DNA from: Terriglobales bacterium | Lineage (GTDB): Bacteria > Acidobacteriota > Terriglobia > Terriglobales > Acidobacteriaceae | Direction: 5' to 3' | Length of the DNA: 64,000 nucleotides | Assembly: GCA_035624455.1 (NCBI GenBank) | Contig: DASPRM010000075.1 | Span: 62,001-126,000 of the forward strand | Shown here: in pieces, positions 23,086 through 31,951 of the stretch | How positions within the stretch are numbered: the stretch's first letter is position 1 | Layout of the letters: each line of letters starts with the position of its first letter | The notes under the pieces: generated by a model | Seen by the model: only the letters and a program-made list of their open reading frames with translations | Told to the model about the DNA's origin: nothing | Database searches by the model: none | Made by a program: the position numbers and the translations under genes

Positions 23086-23925
23086 GTGAAATCACCTGTT
23101 CGCCTCATCGCCATCGATATCGACGGAACCCTGCTCGATCCTGAATTCAAGATTCCCTCGGCCAACCTCGCGGCACTTCGCCAGGCATACGAGCAAGGCG
23201 TCGAGATCGTACTCGTCACCGGTCGCCGCCATACTTTTGCCCTACCAATTGCCGAAGCACTCGGGTTTGACCTGTGGTTGATCAGTTCCAATGGAGCTGT
23301 CACCCGCTCCTTGCAAGGTGAGCTTTTCTATCGCGATCTGCTGCCTGCGAGCACCGCGCGCAAACTCATCCAATGTATGGATGCCTTTCGAGGTAACGCC
23401 GTGATCACCTTTGACCGCAATGATCAGGGGACGATCGTTTTGGAAGGACTAGAGCAGATGAGCCCCAGTATCGGGGGATGGCTGCAAAAGAATCAGCAGT
23501 ACATCACGTACCGCAAGCCTCTCGAAGCCTGTCTCACTACCGATCCCATCCAGGCTATGTTCTGCGGCGGCGTGGGGCGCATGCGGGAAGCAAGAGAGGC
23601 ACTTCAAGCCGCGAATATGGTGGGCGAGATCACTATATTAAGAACGGAATATCCCTCTCGCGATCTCTGTCTTTATGATGTTCTCAACCATGGCTGCTCG
23701 AAAGGACATGCTTTGGAACGCTGGGCACGCTATCGCGGGCTTGACCGCGGCCAGGTCATGGCCATCGGTGACAATCACAATGACGTAGAAATGCTTGAAT
23801 TTGCCGGAGTTCCTGTCATTATGGGGAATGCCTGCGAGGAACTGAAACAACCCGGCTGGCGCGTTACACTTTCGAACGATCAATGCGGGGTGGCAGTTGT
23901 CGTTCAACAGGTTTTGGGGATTTAA
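23086..23925 (+). CDS. Cof-type HAD phosphatase
   Basis: This haloacid dehalogenase-superfamily hydrolase (279 residues) has motif I as IAIDIDGTLLDP with the nucleophile Asp and acid/base Asp, motif II Thr in VLVTGRR, a C2B-type cap in the middle, and motifs III/IV in KGHALERWA and MAIGDNHNDVEML. Cof-type enzymes dephosphorylate sugar phosphates, pyridoxal phosphate or similar small molecules; the substrate cannot be deduced. It starts at GTG with no Shine-Dalgarno sequence, consistent with the leaderless arrangement proposed upstream. It stands alone, divergent from the NRAMP gene. Confidence 0.9.
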   Translation: MKSPVRLIAIDIDGTLLDPEFKIPSANLAALRQAYEQGVEIVLVTGRRHTFALPIAEALGFDLWLISSNGAVTRSLQGELFYRDLLPASTARKLIQCMDAFRGNAVITFDRNDQGTIVLEGLEQMSPSIGGWLQKNQQYITYRKPLEACLTTDPIQAMFCGGVGRMREAREALQAANMVGEITILRTEYPSRDLCLYDVLNHGCSKGHALERWARYRGLDRGQVMAIGDNHNDVEMLEFAGVPVIMGNACEELKQPGWRVTLSNDQCGVAVVVQQVLGI

Positions 23926-23975
23926 GCTCAGCAGGATGACCGCTAACAATTGAAACAGAATCATCTATTTGTAGC

Positions 23976-24752
23976 ATGACGGTGAAGTACTTGTTTACAT
24001 CGGCCAAAGTGGTTCTCCTTTTGTTGCTGCTGTTGCTCACGCCCCTACTACGAGCAGCTGACCCTTCCCCGACTGCCCCCGCCCCAGTCGCCTATAACGC
24101 AAATCTGCGTAACGGTTTCAGCATCCGTCATGTCCACCACGAAGAACTCGGTGGCAATACACGGCTCTACTTCTCTTCCGCCGCAGACAGTGGATACACC
24201 GACGTTCCAACCGAAGACGTTGTGGGTTTCGAACCTGCGCCGCCAATTCTTACCGATCCTGCGCCCAACAGAGTCGCCGTTCCTGACCTGATCAAGGCGG
24301 CCAGCCAGAAGCACGAGATCGATGCCGACCTGTTAAGTAGCGTAATTCATGCAGAAAGCGGGTTTAACCCCAATGCCATTTCCCGCAAGGGGGCTCAGGG
24401 GCTTATGCAACTAATGCCTGAAACCGCCAGCAGCTTAGGCGTGAAAAATGCATTGGAACCCGGCGAGAACATTGACGCGGGCACGCGCTATCTTCGTGAA
24501 CTTTTGATACGCTATAATAACGACCTCATCAAAGCCTTAGCTGCTTACAATGCCGGCCCCGAGCGTGTAGAGCAATACCACGGGGTTCCACCCTATCGTG
24601 AAACGCATGCTTACGTGGCACGGATCGTCCGCGAGTTCAATCGTAAGAAATTAGCTGAGAGTCACAGAACTGACAGTATCAGCGCTGTCAAATCCTCGAA
24701 AGCCTCGGGTACTGTTTCCTCGCCGGTTTCCAGTCCTAACACTGCCCAGTGA
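23976..24752 (+). CDS. secreted lytic transglycosylase (SLT family)
   Basis: A signal peptide (VVLLLLLLLLTPLLRAA) leads a 258-residue protein. Residues 40-90 form a small domain of the kind often found N-terminal to Slt70-like enzymes in this group. Residues 103-215 form the goose-lysozyme-like catalytic domain: IHAESGFNPNAISRKGAQGL with the catalytic Glu at 127, MQLMPETASSLGV, and LAAYNAGPERVEQY. It would cleave peptidoglycan with formation of anhydromuramic ends. The last 35 residues are Ser/Lys-rich and unstructured. Confidence 0.92.
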   Translation: MTVKYLFTSAKVVLLLLLLLLTPLLRAADPSPTAPAPVAYNANLRNGFSIRHVHHEELGGNTRLYFSSAADSGYTDVPTEDVVGFEPAPPILTDPAPNRVAVPDLIKAASQKHEIDADLLSSVIHAESGFNPNAISRKGAQGLMQLMPETASSLGVKNALEPGENIDAGTRYLRELLIRYNNDLIKALAAYNAGPERVEQYHGVPPYRETHAYVARIVREFNRKKLAESHRTDSISAVKSSKASGTVSSPVSSPNTAQ

Positions 24753-24859
24753 AGGCTTGCACCTGCTCCTCGTTGACCGATACGCGCCAGTCATTTAGTT
24801 TGGCGTGTTGTGTTGTTTTCTAGTGCACTGCGGCGACGGAGATCTTTTTCAGGGGGCGA

Positions 24860-25933
24860 ATGAAGCGTAAGCAACTCCTTGTCCTGTTTCTGGTGGTCGC
24901 TGTGCTGGGCGTGCTGGTTTATTTCCAGGTACGCAATTGGCAGCGTTTCGATTGGGAAAAGTTTGAGGAAGGCACAGAAGGCGTCAATTATTGGAGAATC
25001 TTGATTGGCGTTCTTCTGATTCATGTGGCGGATTTTCTGCGCGCGATCCGCTGGAAAATCTTCTTGCGGCCGACGCGGCCACAGGCCTCATGGTCAAGCC
25101 TGGTAGCTCCCCAATTTGTCGGTTTTGCCGGATTAGCGCTTCTAGGCCGTCCGGGCGAGCTGATCCGTCCCTATCTCATATCCCTCAAGACCAGCGCCAG
25201 CTTCTCCTCACAACTCGCAATTTGGGCGGTAGAACGCGTCTTCGACATCGGTGCGGTCACCATCATTCTCCTGCTTGACATCTTTCTTGCGCCATCTATT
25301 CGTGAAGTAAACCACTATCAGGCCTTTCGCCACGCAGGATACGCTTTGATGGGGGTCATTGCGCTGTTAATCCTTGCCGTTTTTGCGGTCTCCTGGTTCG
25401 GCTCACGCCTCGGCGCCTGGCTAAAACGCGCTCTGTCCCCGATTTCGACCTCCCTCGCGGCCAGTGTGGAGCGGAAGATCTGTGCCTTCAGCGAAGGACT
25501 CAACACCTTGCACAGCATTGTTTCCTTTCTTGAAGTGCTGGTTATCTCGCTGGGATTGTGGTTCATTGTGGCTCTGGCCTATCGCCAGGTGACACACGCC
25601 TATCCTGCGGAAACCGGCCTTCCCTATCTCGACCTGCCGCAGGTGATTCTGCTGATGGGAGCCAGCGTAGCCGGAGGCGTGCTCCAATTGCCGGTGGTGG
25701 GCGGCGGCTCACAGCTGGCTACGATTGCGGTCATGGACAAAGTGTTTGAAGTCGGACCTGAACTGGCGGTGAGTGCGGGAATCATGTTCTGGCTTGTCAC
25801 TTTCATGTCCGTGGCCCCGCTGGGCTTGATCCTAGCCCGTCAGGAACATGTTTCCTTACGCAAGCTCACACGTGACTCCGAGAGCGTTGAAGGTTGTGGT
25901 GACGAACGCTCTCCTCAGCCCTCTGAGCCCTAA
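24860..25933 (+). CDS. flippase-like membrane protein (UPF0104, LPG synthase TM type)
   Basis: The 357 residues hold about eight membrane helices in the pattern of the lysylphosphatidylglycerol synthase transmembrane family, without the synthetase domain. Family marks are HVADFLRAIRWKIFLRP, FVGFAGLALLGRPGELIRPY and GGVLQLPVVGGGSQLATIAV. Members flip lipids or lipid-linked intermediates or have unknown roles. GGGGG just before the ATG supports the start. It lies between the transglycosylase and nrdR on the same strand with gaps of about 100 bases. Confidence 0.85.
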   Translation: MKRKQLLVLFLVVAVLGVLVYFQVRNWQRFDWEKFEEGTEGVNYWRILIGVLLIHVADFLRAIRWKIFLRPTRPQASWSSLVAPQFVGFAGLALLGRPGELIRPYLISLKTSASFSSQLAIWAVERVFDIGAVTIILLLDIFLAPSIREVNHYQAFRHAGYALMGVIALLILAVFAVSWFGSRLGAWLKRALSPISTSLAASVERKICAFSEGLNTLHSIVSFLEVLVISLGLWFIVALAYRQVTHAYPAETGLPYLDLPQVILLMGASVAGGVLQLPVVGGGSQLATIAVMDKVFEVGPELAVSAGIMFWLVTFMSVAPLGLILARQEHVSLRKLTRDSESVEGCGDERSPQPSEP

Positions 25934-26018
25934 GTCACTCAACGCCGCCCCGATTCTCCAGTTCTCTGGCTGATACAATTGAGTCTTTAGCAGTGTAGGC
26001 CTACGCCTCTATTGACTC

Positions 26019-26513
26019 ATGAAATGCCCGTTTTGCGGGTTCCTCAATGACAAGGTTGTGGACTCGCGTGAAAGTAAGGAAGGGGAATCGATCCGCCGCC
26101 GGCGGGAGTGTCTGAAGTGTGCCAAGCGCTTTACCACCTATGAACGGGTGGACGAAATCCCGTACATGGTGGTGAAGAAGGACGGACGCCGGGAGAAATT
26201 CGACCGCCAAAAAGTCCTCAATGGTCTGCTTCGTGCCTGCGAGAAACGACCTATTCCCATGAGTAAACTGGAGCAGATAGTCGATGAGGCTGAGACTTTT
26301 GTCATTGATTCACCCGAACGTGAGCGCAAGACCAGCGAAGTCGGCGAACTCATTATGAATCGGCTGCGACGCTACGATAAGGTCGCTTACGTTCGCTTTG
26401 CATCCGTCTACCTGGATTTCAAAGATGTCCGTGAATTCATGAATGAACTCAAAGACCTGGTAAGTAGCAAGGACGAGGCGCCGGCGAGAACCAAGGCCAG
26501 TACCAAGGCCTGA
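26019..26513 (+). CDS. nrdR: transcriptional repressor NrdR
   Basis: NrdR represses ribonucleotide reductase genes when dATP is high. The zinc ribbon (MKCPFCGFLNDKVVDSRES and CLKCAKRFTTYE) and the ATP-cone (PYMVVKKDGRREKFDRQKVL) are both complete. Length is 164 residues; the last 15 are Lys/Ala-rich and variable. TGATACAAT at 25971-25979 is a possible extended -10 upstream. No NrdR box or nrd gene is present in the window, so it acts in trans. Confidence 0.95.
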   Translation: MKCPFCGFLNDKVVDSRESKEGESIRRRRECLKCAKRFTTYERVDEIPYMVVKKDGRREKFDRQKVLNGLLRACEKRPIPMSKLEQIVDEAETFVIDSPERERKTSEVGELIMNRLRRYDKVAYVRFASVYLDFKDVREFMNELKDLVSSKDEAPARTKASTKA

Positions 26514-26597
26514 GTTAGGGTGCGTACTGGCGACTGGCAGTTTCAGGCTCCTTAAGCATCGTCAAGAGCATCATAGAGACTTCGGGCAAAATTGTTT

Positions 26598-27644
26598 ATG
26601 ACATATGCGGTGACACTAATACCCGGCGATGGCATCGGCCCTGAAGTGGTAGGCGCCGCAGTGCGCATTCTGGAAGCTACCGGCGTCAAATTTGAGTGGG
26701 AATCTTATGCCGCCGGCGCCGAAGCCTACGAAAAATACCGGGAGTACATTCCCAAGGACCTGCTGCTGGCAATTGAGCGCACCCGGATCGCGCTCAAGGG
26801 ACCTATCACAACTCCCATCGGCGGAGGATTTTCCAGCATCAACGTCGAATTGCGCCGCCATTTCGAGCTCTATGCCAATTTCCGCCCCATCCGCAATCTT
26901 CCTCACATCCCCACTCGTTATCCCGATGTGGACCTGATCATCATTCGTGAAAACACGGAGGGACTCTATTCCGGCATCGAGCATGAAGTGGTCCCAGGAG
27001 TGGTAGAGAGTCTGAAAATTATCACCGAGAAGGCTTCCACCCGCATTTCGCGATTCGCCTTCGAGTATGCGCGGAAGAACAAGCGCAAACGCATCCACGC
27101 CATCCACAAAGCTAACATAATGAAGCTATCGGATGGCCTGTTCCTGCGCTGCTCGCGGAAAGTCTCCAAGGAATATCCCGAAATCACGTACGGCGAGCAC
27201 ATCGTGGATAACACATGCATGCAGCTGGTGATGAATCCCTATCAGTACGACATGCTATTGCTTGAGAATCTTTACGGCGACATCATCTCTGACCTGTGCG
27301 CTGCCTTTGTGGGCGGCCTGGGACTCGTTCCGGGGGCAAATTTCGGCGACTCGATCGCCGTTTTCGAGGCCGTGCACGGTTCGGCGCCCGACATTGCCGG
27401 GAAAAATTTGGCAAATCCTACTGCGGTTCTCCGCTCCGGCCTGCTGATGCTTCGTCATCTTGGTGAGTACGAGGCTGCCTTGAAGATCCGCAACGCGTTG
27501 GAGTATGTCTATCGCGACAAGAGAAATCTCACCCGAGATGTGGGTGGCACCGCTACCACCAGCCAGTTTGCCGATGCCGTGATCGCCGCTATGGAGATGC
27601 AAGCCAAAGTTGGTGAGGAACAAACTGCTACTCAGCCTGCATAG
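26598..27644 (+). CDS. isocitrate dehydrogenase (NAD-type, IDH3-like)
   Basis: This is a member of the isocitrate/isopropylmalate dehydrogenase family: LIPGDGIGPEVV at the N-terminus, IRENTEGLYSGIEHEV for substrate phosphate and carboxylate contacts, KANIMKLSDGLF, and ENLYGDIISDLCAAFVGGLG for the metal Asp residues. EAVHGSAPDIAGKNLANPTA binds the nicotinamide cofactor. Overall similarity is closest to NAD-dependent isocitrate dehydrogenases of the mitochondrial type, so the likely role is the TCA cycle. Isopropylmalate or homoisocitrate dehydrogenase cannot be excluded. The ATG at 26598 is chosen over a TTG two codons upstream. Confidence 0.85.
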   Translation: MTYAVTLIPGDGIGPEVVGAAVRILEATGVKFEWESYAAGAEAYEKYREYIPKDLLLAIERTRIALKGPITTPIGGGFSSINVELRRHFELYANFRPIRNLPHIPTRYPDVDLIIIRENTEGLYSGIEHEVVPGVVESLKIITEKASTRISRFAFEYARKNKRKRIHAIHKANIMKLSDGLFLRCSRKVSKEYPEITYGEHIVDNTCMQLVMNPYQYDMLLLENLYGDIISDLCAAFVGGLGLVPGANFGDSIAVFEAVHGSAPDIAGKNLANPTAVLRSGLLMLRHLGEYEAALKIRNALEYVYRDKRNLTRDVGGTATTSQFADAVIAAMEMQAKVGEEQTATQPA

Positions 27645-27680
27645 GCGCGTCACTGCCCCACGCATCATCTCCTTGCCCAT

Positions 27681-27709
27681 TTGACGAATTTTTGCGTTTT
27701 GACTAACAT
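27681..27709 (+). promoter_or_regulatory. sigma-70-type promoter of hemH
   Basis: TTGACG (27681-27686) and TAACAT (27704-27709) are separated by 17 bases, matching the -35 consensus at five of six and the -10 at four of six. Transcription would begin near 27716, leaving a 25-base leader with AGGTGGGG before the ATG at 27741. This supports that ATG rather than the longer open frame starting inside the -35 box. Confidence 0.55.
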
Positions 27710-27740
27710 TCGGTTCGCTCTAGGTGGGGTGACCTGGGGA

Positions 27741-28751
27741 ATGTCCAAGCTTGTCGGCGTAGTGGTTTTTCAATTGGGCGGCCCTGATTCATTGGACGCG
27801 ATCGAACCTTTCCTTTACAACCTATTTTGCGATCCCGATATTATCGACTTCCCATTTGCCCGGCTCGGCCGGAAACCCTTGGCTCGTCTGATCTCAACCA
27901 CCCGTGCCCACAAAGTGCAACATCACTATGAGGTGATCGGCGGAGGATCTCCGATTCGCAAGTTCACGGAACAACAGGCCCGGGCGCTGGAAAAATCTTT
28001 GGCAGACCTCGGGATCGACGCCCGCTGTTTTGTCGCTATGCGTTATTGGCATCCATTAACGCAAGAGGCGGCCGCCGCGGTGGAGCGCGCTGGATGCGAC
28101 GAGCTGATTTTGCTCCCTCTGTACCCGCAATACTCTTCCACAACGACTGGAAGCAGCTTGAATGAGTGGCGCCGACACTACCGTCACCCTGAAATTCCCG
28201 TGCACGTTGTTAGCGATTTCTATCGTGAGGAACTCTACCTGAAGTCGCTGGTAGAGAATATCGATGAATCCCTCGACCGCTTCGCTGTCGCTGAGAAGGT
28301 CGAACTGGTCTTCAGTGCTCACAGCGTACCAGTGGCAGTGGTTCAGAAGGGGGATCCCTACCAGCATCAAATTGAAGAGACAGTCGAACTCTTGATGGCG
28401 CGTGGCGGGTGGAACAATCGCCACCGGCTTTGCTATCAGAGTAAGGTGGGAGCCAGCAAATGGCTGCAGCCTTCGCTGCGGCAGACTCTTCGTGAACTGG
28501 CTTCAGCAGGCGTGAACGATGTGTGCGTTATTCCCGTGTCGTTCGTCTCGGATCATGTGGAAACATTGGGAGAAATCGATCACGAGGCGCGGCAACTGGC
28601 GATGCAACTCGGGATACGGCAGTTTGAAATGACGGCGGGATTGAATGATTCTCCAACTTTCATTGCCGCTCTGGCAGAGTTGGTCGTGAGTGCGATCGGT
28701 GCGGATCGACAGGTCGGGAAGTCGCTCGAGTCCTTGCTGGCTGCCGATTGA
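27741..28751 (+). CDS. hemH: ferrochelatase HemH
   Basis: Ferrochelatase inserts Fe2+ into protoporphyrin (or coproporphyrin) to form haem. From the ATG at 27741 the protein has 336 residues. Family motifs are VVFQLGGPDSLDAIEPFLYN, VIGGGSPIRKFTEQQA, the metal-site His in FSAHSVPVAVVQKGDPY, and YQSKVGASKWLQPSL. The upstream extension to 27681 overlaps the promoter and is rejected. The Rieske gene follows 33 bases later on the same strand, so haem synthesis and the haem-rich respiratory complex may be co-transcribed. Confidence 0.93.
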   Translation: MSKLVGVVVFQLGGPDSLDAIEPFLYNLFCDPDIIDFPFARLGRKPLARLISTTRAHKVQHHYEVIGGGSPIRKFTEQQARALEKSLADLGIDARCFVAMRYWHPLTQEAAAAVERAGCDELILLPLYPQYSSTTTGSSLNEWRRHYRHPEIPVHVVSDFYREELYLKSLVENIDESLDRFAVAEKVELVFSAHSVPVAVVQKGDPYQHQIEETVELLMARGGWNNRHRLCYQSKVGASKWLQPSLRQTLRELASAGVNDVCVIPVSFVSDHVETLGEIDHEARQLAMQLGIRQFEMTAGLNDSPTFIAALAELVVSAIGADRQVGKSLESLLAAD

Positions 28752-28784
28752 ACACACGCGACCGGTTACGAGAGGTGAGGATTC

Positions 28785-29936
28785 ATGGCGGATGAAGTCA
28801 AAACGATGGCGGGCGTGCTCGGCAATCTTCCGCCTTCGCCGCGCAAAGCCCTCAACAATTCGGTGATTGCCGCGGAACAGGCATACCGTAAAAGAAGCGG
28901 GCTTCCGCTACTGACCGAAGAGGATATTGCGGCCCTTAAAGCCGGTGAGCCCATGCCCTGGGAACGCGCGGATGGCCAGCCCACTACTGCTCCTGCGCCC
29001 GCTCCTATGACGGCTGCTGCTCCGGCTGCACCTCCTACACCAGCGGCAACCACAACACCTGCAAGCGCTCCCGTTGCCGCTCCCGGTTCAGCTCCTAGCG
29101 CCGACGCTCAGGCACTGGCAAAAGCCGTTGCCAAGTGGAGCCGCTCCGCCATTGCCGCCGAACAAGCTCGCCGTAAGCGCAGCGATCTAGCCCCACTGAG
29201 CGATACCGATGTCGCCTTCCTCCTGGGAGAGCCTGCAGCTCCGGCTCTGGCCGCACCTGCAGCAGTCGCTCCCGCAGCTTCCGCCGCGGCCGCAAGACCG
29301 GTCGTCACTCCCTCAGCGCCCGCTGCAAGCGTCCAGCCTGCGTCTCCTCCACTCACTCGTGAGGGCTCTGCCGTCCGCTATGTTGGTACGCCAGCGGTAG
29401 GCACCTCGAAGGCCGCGGCCGCGGCAGGTGTTGCCACCGTCGGCCCCGAAAATACGGAAGTCAACCAGAGGCGTCGCCGCCTCGTTTGGACCGCAGTCAT
29501 CGCTTTCCTAACTACCTGGTTGATCGCCTTCTTCCGTTTCTTTCTGCCGCGTACCCTTTTCGAGCCCAGCACAGTATTCAAAGTCGGCTATCCCTCCGAT
29601 TTCGGTCTCGGAGTCGATACCAAGTTCCAGCAGAGGTACCGTATTTGGGTAGATCGCACGCCCGACCGGGTTTTCGTTATCTACGCCCGCTGTACCCATC
29701 TGGGTTGCACTCCCGACTGGAAGCCGGCGGAAAACAAGTTCAAGTGTCCGTGTCACGGCAGTGGCTATGACAACGAGGGAATTAACTTCGAGGGACCGGC
29801 GCCGCGGCCTATGGATCGCGCCCACGTCGAGCTGGCCCCCGATGGACAGATCATCGTTGACACCAGCCGCCTTTACTCTTGGCCCAAAGGCCAGCGCAGT
29901 ATGTTCGACGATCCCGGAGCTTTCTTGCGCGTTTAA
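28785..29936 (+). CDS. Rieske iron-sulfur protein with a duplicated N-terminal module
   Basis: The C-terminal part is a standard Rieske protein: one membrane helix (residues 231-253) and the [2Fe-2S] ligands C303THLGC308 and C321PCH324. Unusual is a 225-residue N-terminal extension on the presumed cytoplasmic side. It holds two copies of a 31-residue unit (residues 26-56 and 120-150, sharing IAAEQA-RKRS-L and a final GEP) separated and followed by Ala/Pro-rich linkers. The protein is 383 residues against about 150-200 for ordinary Rieske subunits. GAGG precedes the ATG. It is first of the bc-complex genes and should transfer electrons from menaquinol to the c-type haems. Confidence 0.92.
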   Translation: MADEVKTMAGVLGNLPPSPRKALNNSVIAAEQAYRKRSGLPLLTEEDIAALKAGEPMPWERADGQPTTAPAPAPMTAAAPAAPPTPAATTTPASAPVAAPGSAPSADAQALAKAVAKWSRSAIAAEQARRKRSDLAPLSDTDVAFLLGEPAAPALAAPAAVAPAASAAAARPVVTPSAPAASVQPASPPLTREGSAVRYVGTPAVGTSKAAAAAGVATVGPENTEVNQRRRRLVWTAVIAFLTTWLIAFFRFFLPRTLFEPSTVFKVGYPSDFGLGVDTKFQQRYRIWVDRTPDRVFVIYARCTHLGCTPDWKPAENKFKCPCHGSGYDNEGINFEGPAPRPMDRAHVELAPDGQIIVDTSRLYSWPKGQRSMFDDPGAFLRV

Positions 29937-29969
29937 CAGCGAAAGCCATTACTCGAATTTGAGGTCATC

Positions 29970-30899
29970 ATGCCCGACGAAACCAACGGCAAGAACGGCA
30001 AGTCCACCGGCGTTGTCGACGAGGTCAAAGAACACCTGCGCAGCCTCCCCGGCGAGATGACGTCGAAGGTCAAGGAACAGATCGAGACTGTCAAAGAACC
30101 CACCAAGACCCAGCTCTACACCTCGATCTTCCGCCATAAGCACGATGACACTCCACGCAACCGTGCCCTGGGCGTTTTATCCAATGTCTTCTTGCATCTG
30201 CATCCGGCGAAGATCAACCGTGATGCGGTACGCTACAGCTTCACCTGGGGCATGGGCGGCATTACTTTCTACCTCTTCGTCGTACTCACCTTCACTGGCG
30301 TGCTGCTGATGTTCTATTACCATCCCACGAAGGTGCAGGCATTCCGCGACGTGCTTTACCTGGAGCACGACGTTCCGTTCGGCAAGATCCTGCGCAATAT
30401 GCACCGCTGGGCGGCCCACTTGATGATCATCGCCGTCTGGCTGCATATGTTCCGCGTTTTTCTGACCGGGTCGTATAAGAAGCCACGCGAGTTCAACTGG
30501 AATGTCGGCGTCATTCTACTTGTGCTGACACTGCTGCTCTCTTTCACCGGTTATCTCTTGCCGGACGATCAGCTCGGTTTCTGGGCGGTAACAGTGGGAA
30601 CCAACATGGCCCGGGCTACTCCGCTGCTTGGTCATGAGGGACCGTTCGGTCCGCAGTTGGGGATGACACCTTATAACGATGTTCGCTTCGGTCTTCTGGG
30701 TGGTTCAATCGTGGACGCCAATGCGTTGCTTCGTTCCTATATTTGGCATTGCATCGGTATCCCCATCGTCGCCTCGGTATTCATGATTGTGCATTTCTGG
30801 CGGGTTCGTAAGGACGGCGGCATCTCCGGACCTGCGCCCGTGATGTTGGCGTCGGAAGCCGAGAAAAAGCGCCCCGGCGCACGTGCAGCCGGCGAATAG
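29970..30899 (+). CDS. cytochrome b N-terminal subunit (b6-like)
   Basis: This is the haem-binding part of a split cytochrome b. Four haem-ligand His are visible: helix B has NMHRWAAHLM and VWLHMFRVF (14 residues apart), and helix D has YIWHCIGIPI and MIVHFWRVR (15 apart). A hydrophilic N-terminal region of about 70 residues (EVKEHLRSLPGEMTSKVKEQ) is longer than in b6. The ribosome binding site GAGG lies five bases before the ATG. It works with the next gene (subunit IV-like) and the Rieske protein to oxidise menaquinol. Confidence 0.93.
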   Translation: MPDETNGKNGKSTGVVDEVKEHLRSLPGEMTSKVKEQIETVKEPTKTQLYTSIFRHKHDDTPRNRALGVLSNVFLHLHPAKINRDAVRYSFTWGMGGITFYLFVVLTFTGVLLMFYYHPTKVQAFRDVLYLEHDVPFGKILRNMHRWAAHLMIIAVWLHMFRVFLTGSYKKPREFNWNVGVILLVLTLLLSFTGYLLPDDQLGFWAVTVGTNMARATPLLGHEGPFGPQLGMTPYNDVRFGLLGGSIVDANALLRSYIWHCIGIPIVASVFMIVHFWRVRKDGGISGPAPVMLASEAEKKRPGARAAGE

Positions 30900-30951
30900 C
30901 GTAGGCAAGGACAGACAATCGTTGCGGTATAGCTAGCTCCCAGCCACAGCG

Positions 30952-30964
30952 AAGGATTTTCCTT
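30952..30964 (+). promoter_or_regulatory. ribosome binding site inside a short hairpin
   Basis: The Shine-Dalgarno AAGGA (30952-30956) is exactly complementary to TCCTT (30960-30964), which abuts the ATG at 30965. A 5-bp stem with a three-base loop would cover the ribosome binding site and could tune translation of the second cytochrome b subunit relative to the first. Confidence 0.35.
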
Positions 30965-31894
30965 ATGGATTGGAAACAACTTTGGCAGATTAGTTCGGCT
31001 CCAGATAACGTACCGATCGTTGCTCTAATTCCGTTGCTTGCTTTTTACTGCTGGCTTGCTTTCCGCCAGGCGCGAGCCAACGACCAGCTGATTACGCAAC
31101 TGGAAGCCGACCCGGCTCTGGCCAAGACGCATCATCGCAAAACCTTCCCTTACCTTCCGGGCTGGCCGAAAGAAGTTCATGTGTGGCCTTTTCTGCTGCG
31201 CGTGGAATTTCTCGCAGCGATTATCGTGACCGCCATCCTGATGGTTTGGTCCATCGGCTTGAATGCGCCGCTCGAAGAGCCAGCAAACCCCAACCTCACT
31301 ATGAATCCTGCAAAAGCCCCCTGGTACTTCCTCGGATTGCAGGAGATGCTGGTTTACTTCGATCCCTGGATCGCCGGCGTGGTTATGCCGACGCTGATCA
31401 TCATTGGACTGATGGCAATTCCATACATCGACACCAATCCGCTGGGCGCTGGCTATTACACGCTTAAACAACGGCGGTTCTCCATCGCGACCTTCGTCTT
31501 CGGCTTCATCATCCTTTGGGTAGCGATGATCATCATCGGCACCTTCATCCGCGGTCCAGGATGGCAGTGGTTCTGGCCCGGTATGACCTGGGACCATAAC
31601 CGCCTCATCTACGAAGTGAATCGCGACTTGCCGGACCTGTTCGGCATCACCTCGAACCTGGGCAAGGGCATCTTTGGGGCCATTGTCGTTGGCGCCTACT
31701 TTGTGATCGGCGGCCTGATCCTGCACATGCTCTTCAAACGTTATCAGCGGCGCGACTACGAGCGCATGGGATTCCTGCAGTACAACATCATGATGGTCTT
31801 CATGCTGCTGATGATTGCCTTGCCGATCAAAATCCTAATTCGGCTGACCATGCACATTAAATATGTCTGGATCACGCCCTGGTTCAACATCTGA
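30965..31894 (+). CDS. cytochrome b C-terminal subunit (subunit IV-like)
   Basis: The 309-residue protein corresponds to the C-terminal half of cytochrome b, forming part of the quinol oxidation site. The site motif reads AKAPWYFLGLQEMLVYFDPW, where PEWY is seen in many complexes and Pro-Trp-Tyr is kept here. About five or six membrane segments are present, more than the three of PetD, including an N-terminal one (VALIPLLAFYCWLAF) and C-terminal ones (YFVIGGLILHMLFKRY, MMVFMLLMIALPIKIL). The split layout follows menaquinol-oxidising bc complexes. It lies 65 bases after the first cytochrome b gene. Confidence 0.9.
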   Translation: MDWKQLWQISSAPDNVPIVALIPLLAFYCWLAFRQARANDQLITQLEADPALAKTHHRKTFPYLPGWPKEVHVWPFLLRVEFLAAIIVTAILMVWSIGLNAPLEEPANPNLTMNPAKAPWYFLGLQEMLVYFDPWIAGVVMPTLIIIGLMAIPYIDTNPLGAGYYTLKQRRFSIATFVFGFIILWVAMIIIGTFIRGPGWQWFWPGMTWDHNRLIYEVNRDLPDLFGITSNLGKGIFGAIVVGAYFVIGGLILHMLFKRYQRRDYERMGFLQYNIMMVFMLLMIALPIKILIRLTMHIKYVWITPWFNI

Positions 31895-31951
31895 TGATCG
31901 CCGACCGAACACTTACGGCGCTAGCTGGTCGAAGCGGAGGAAATAAGGCCC

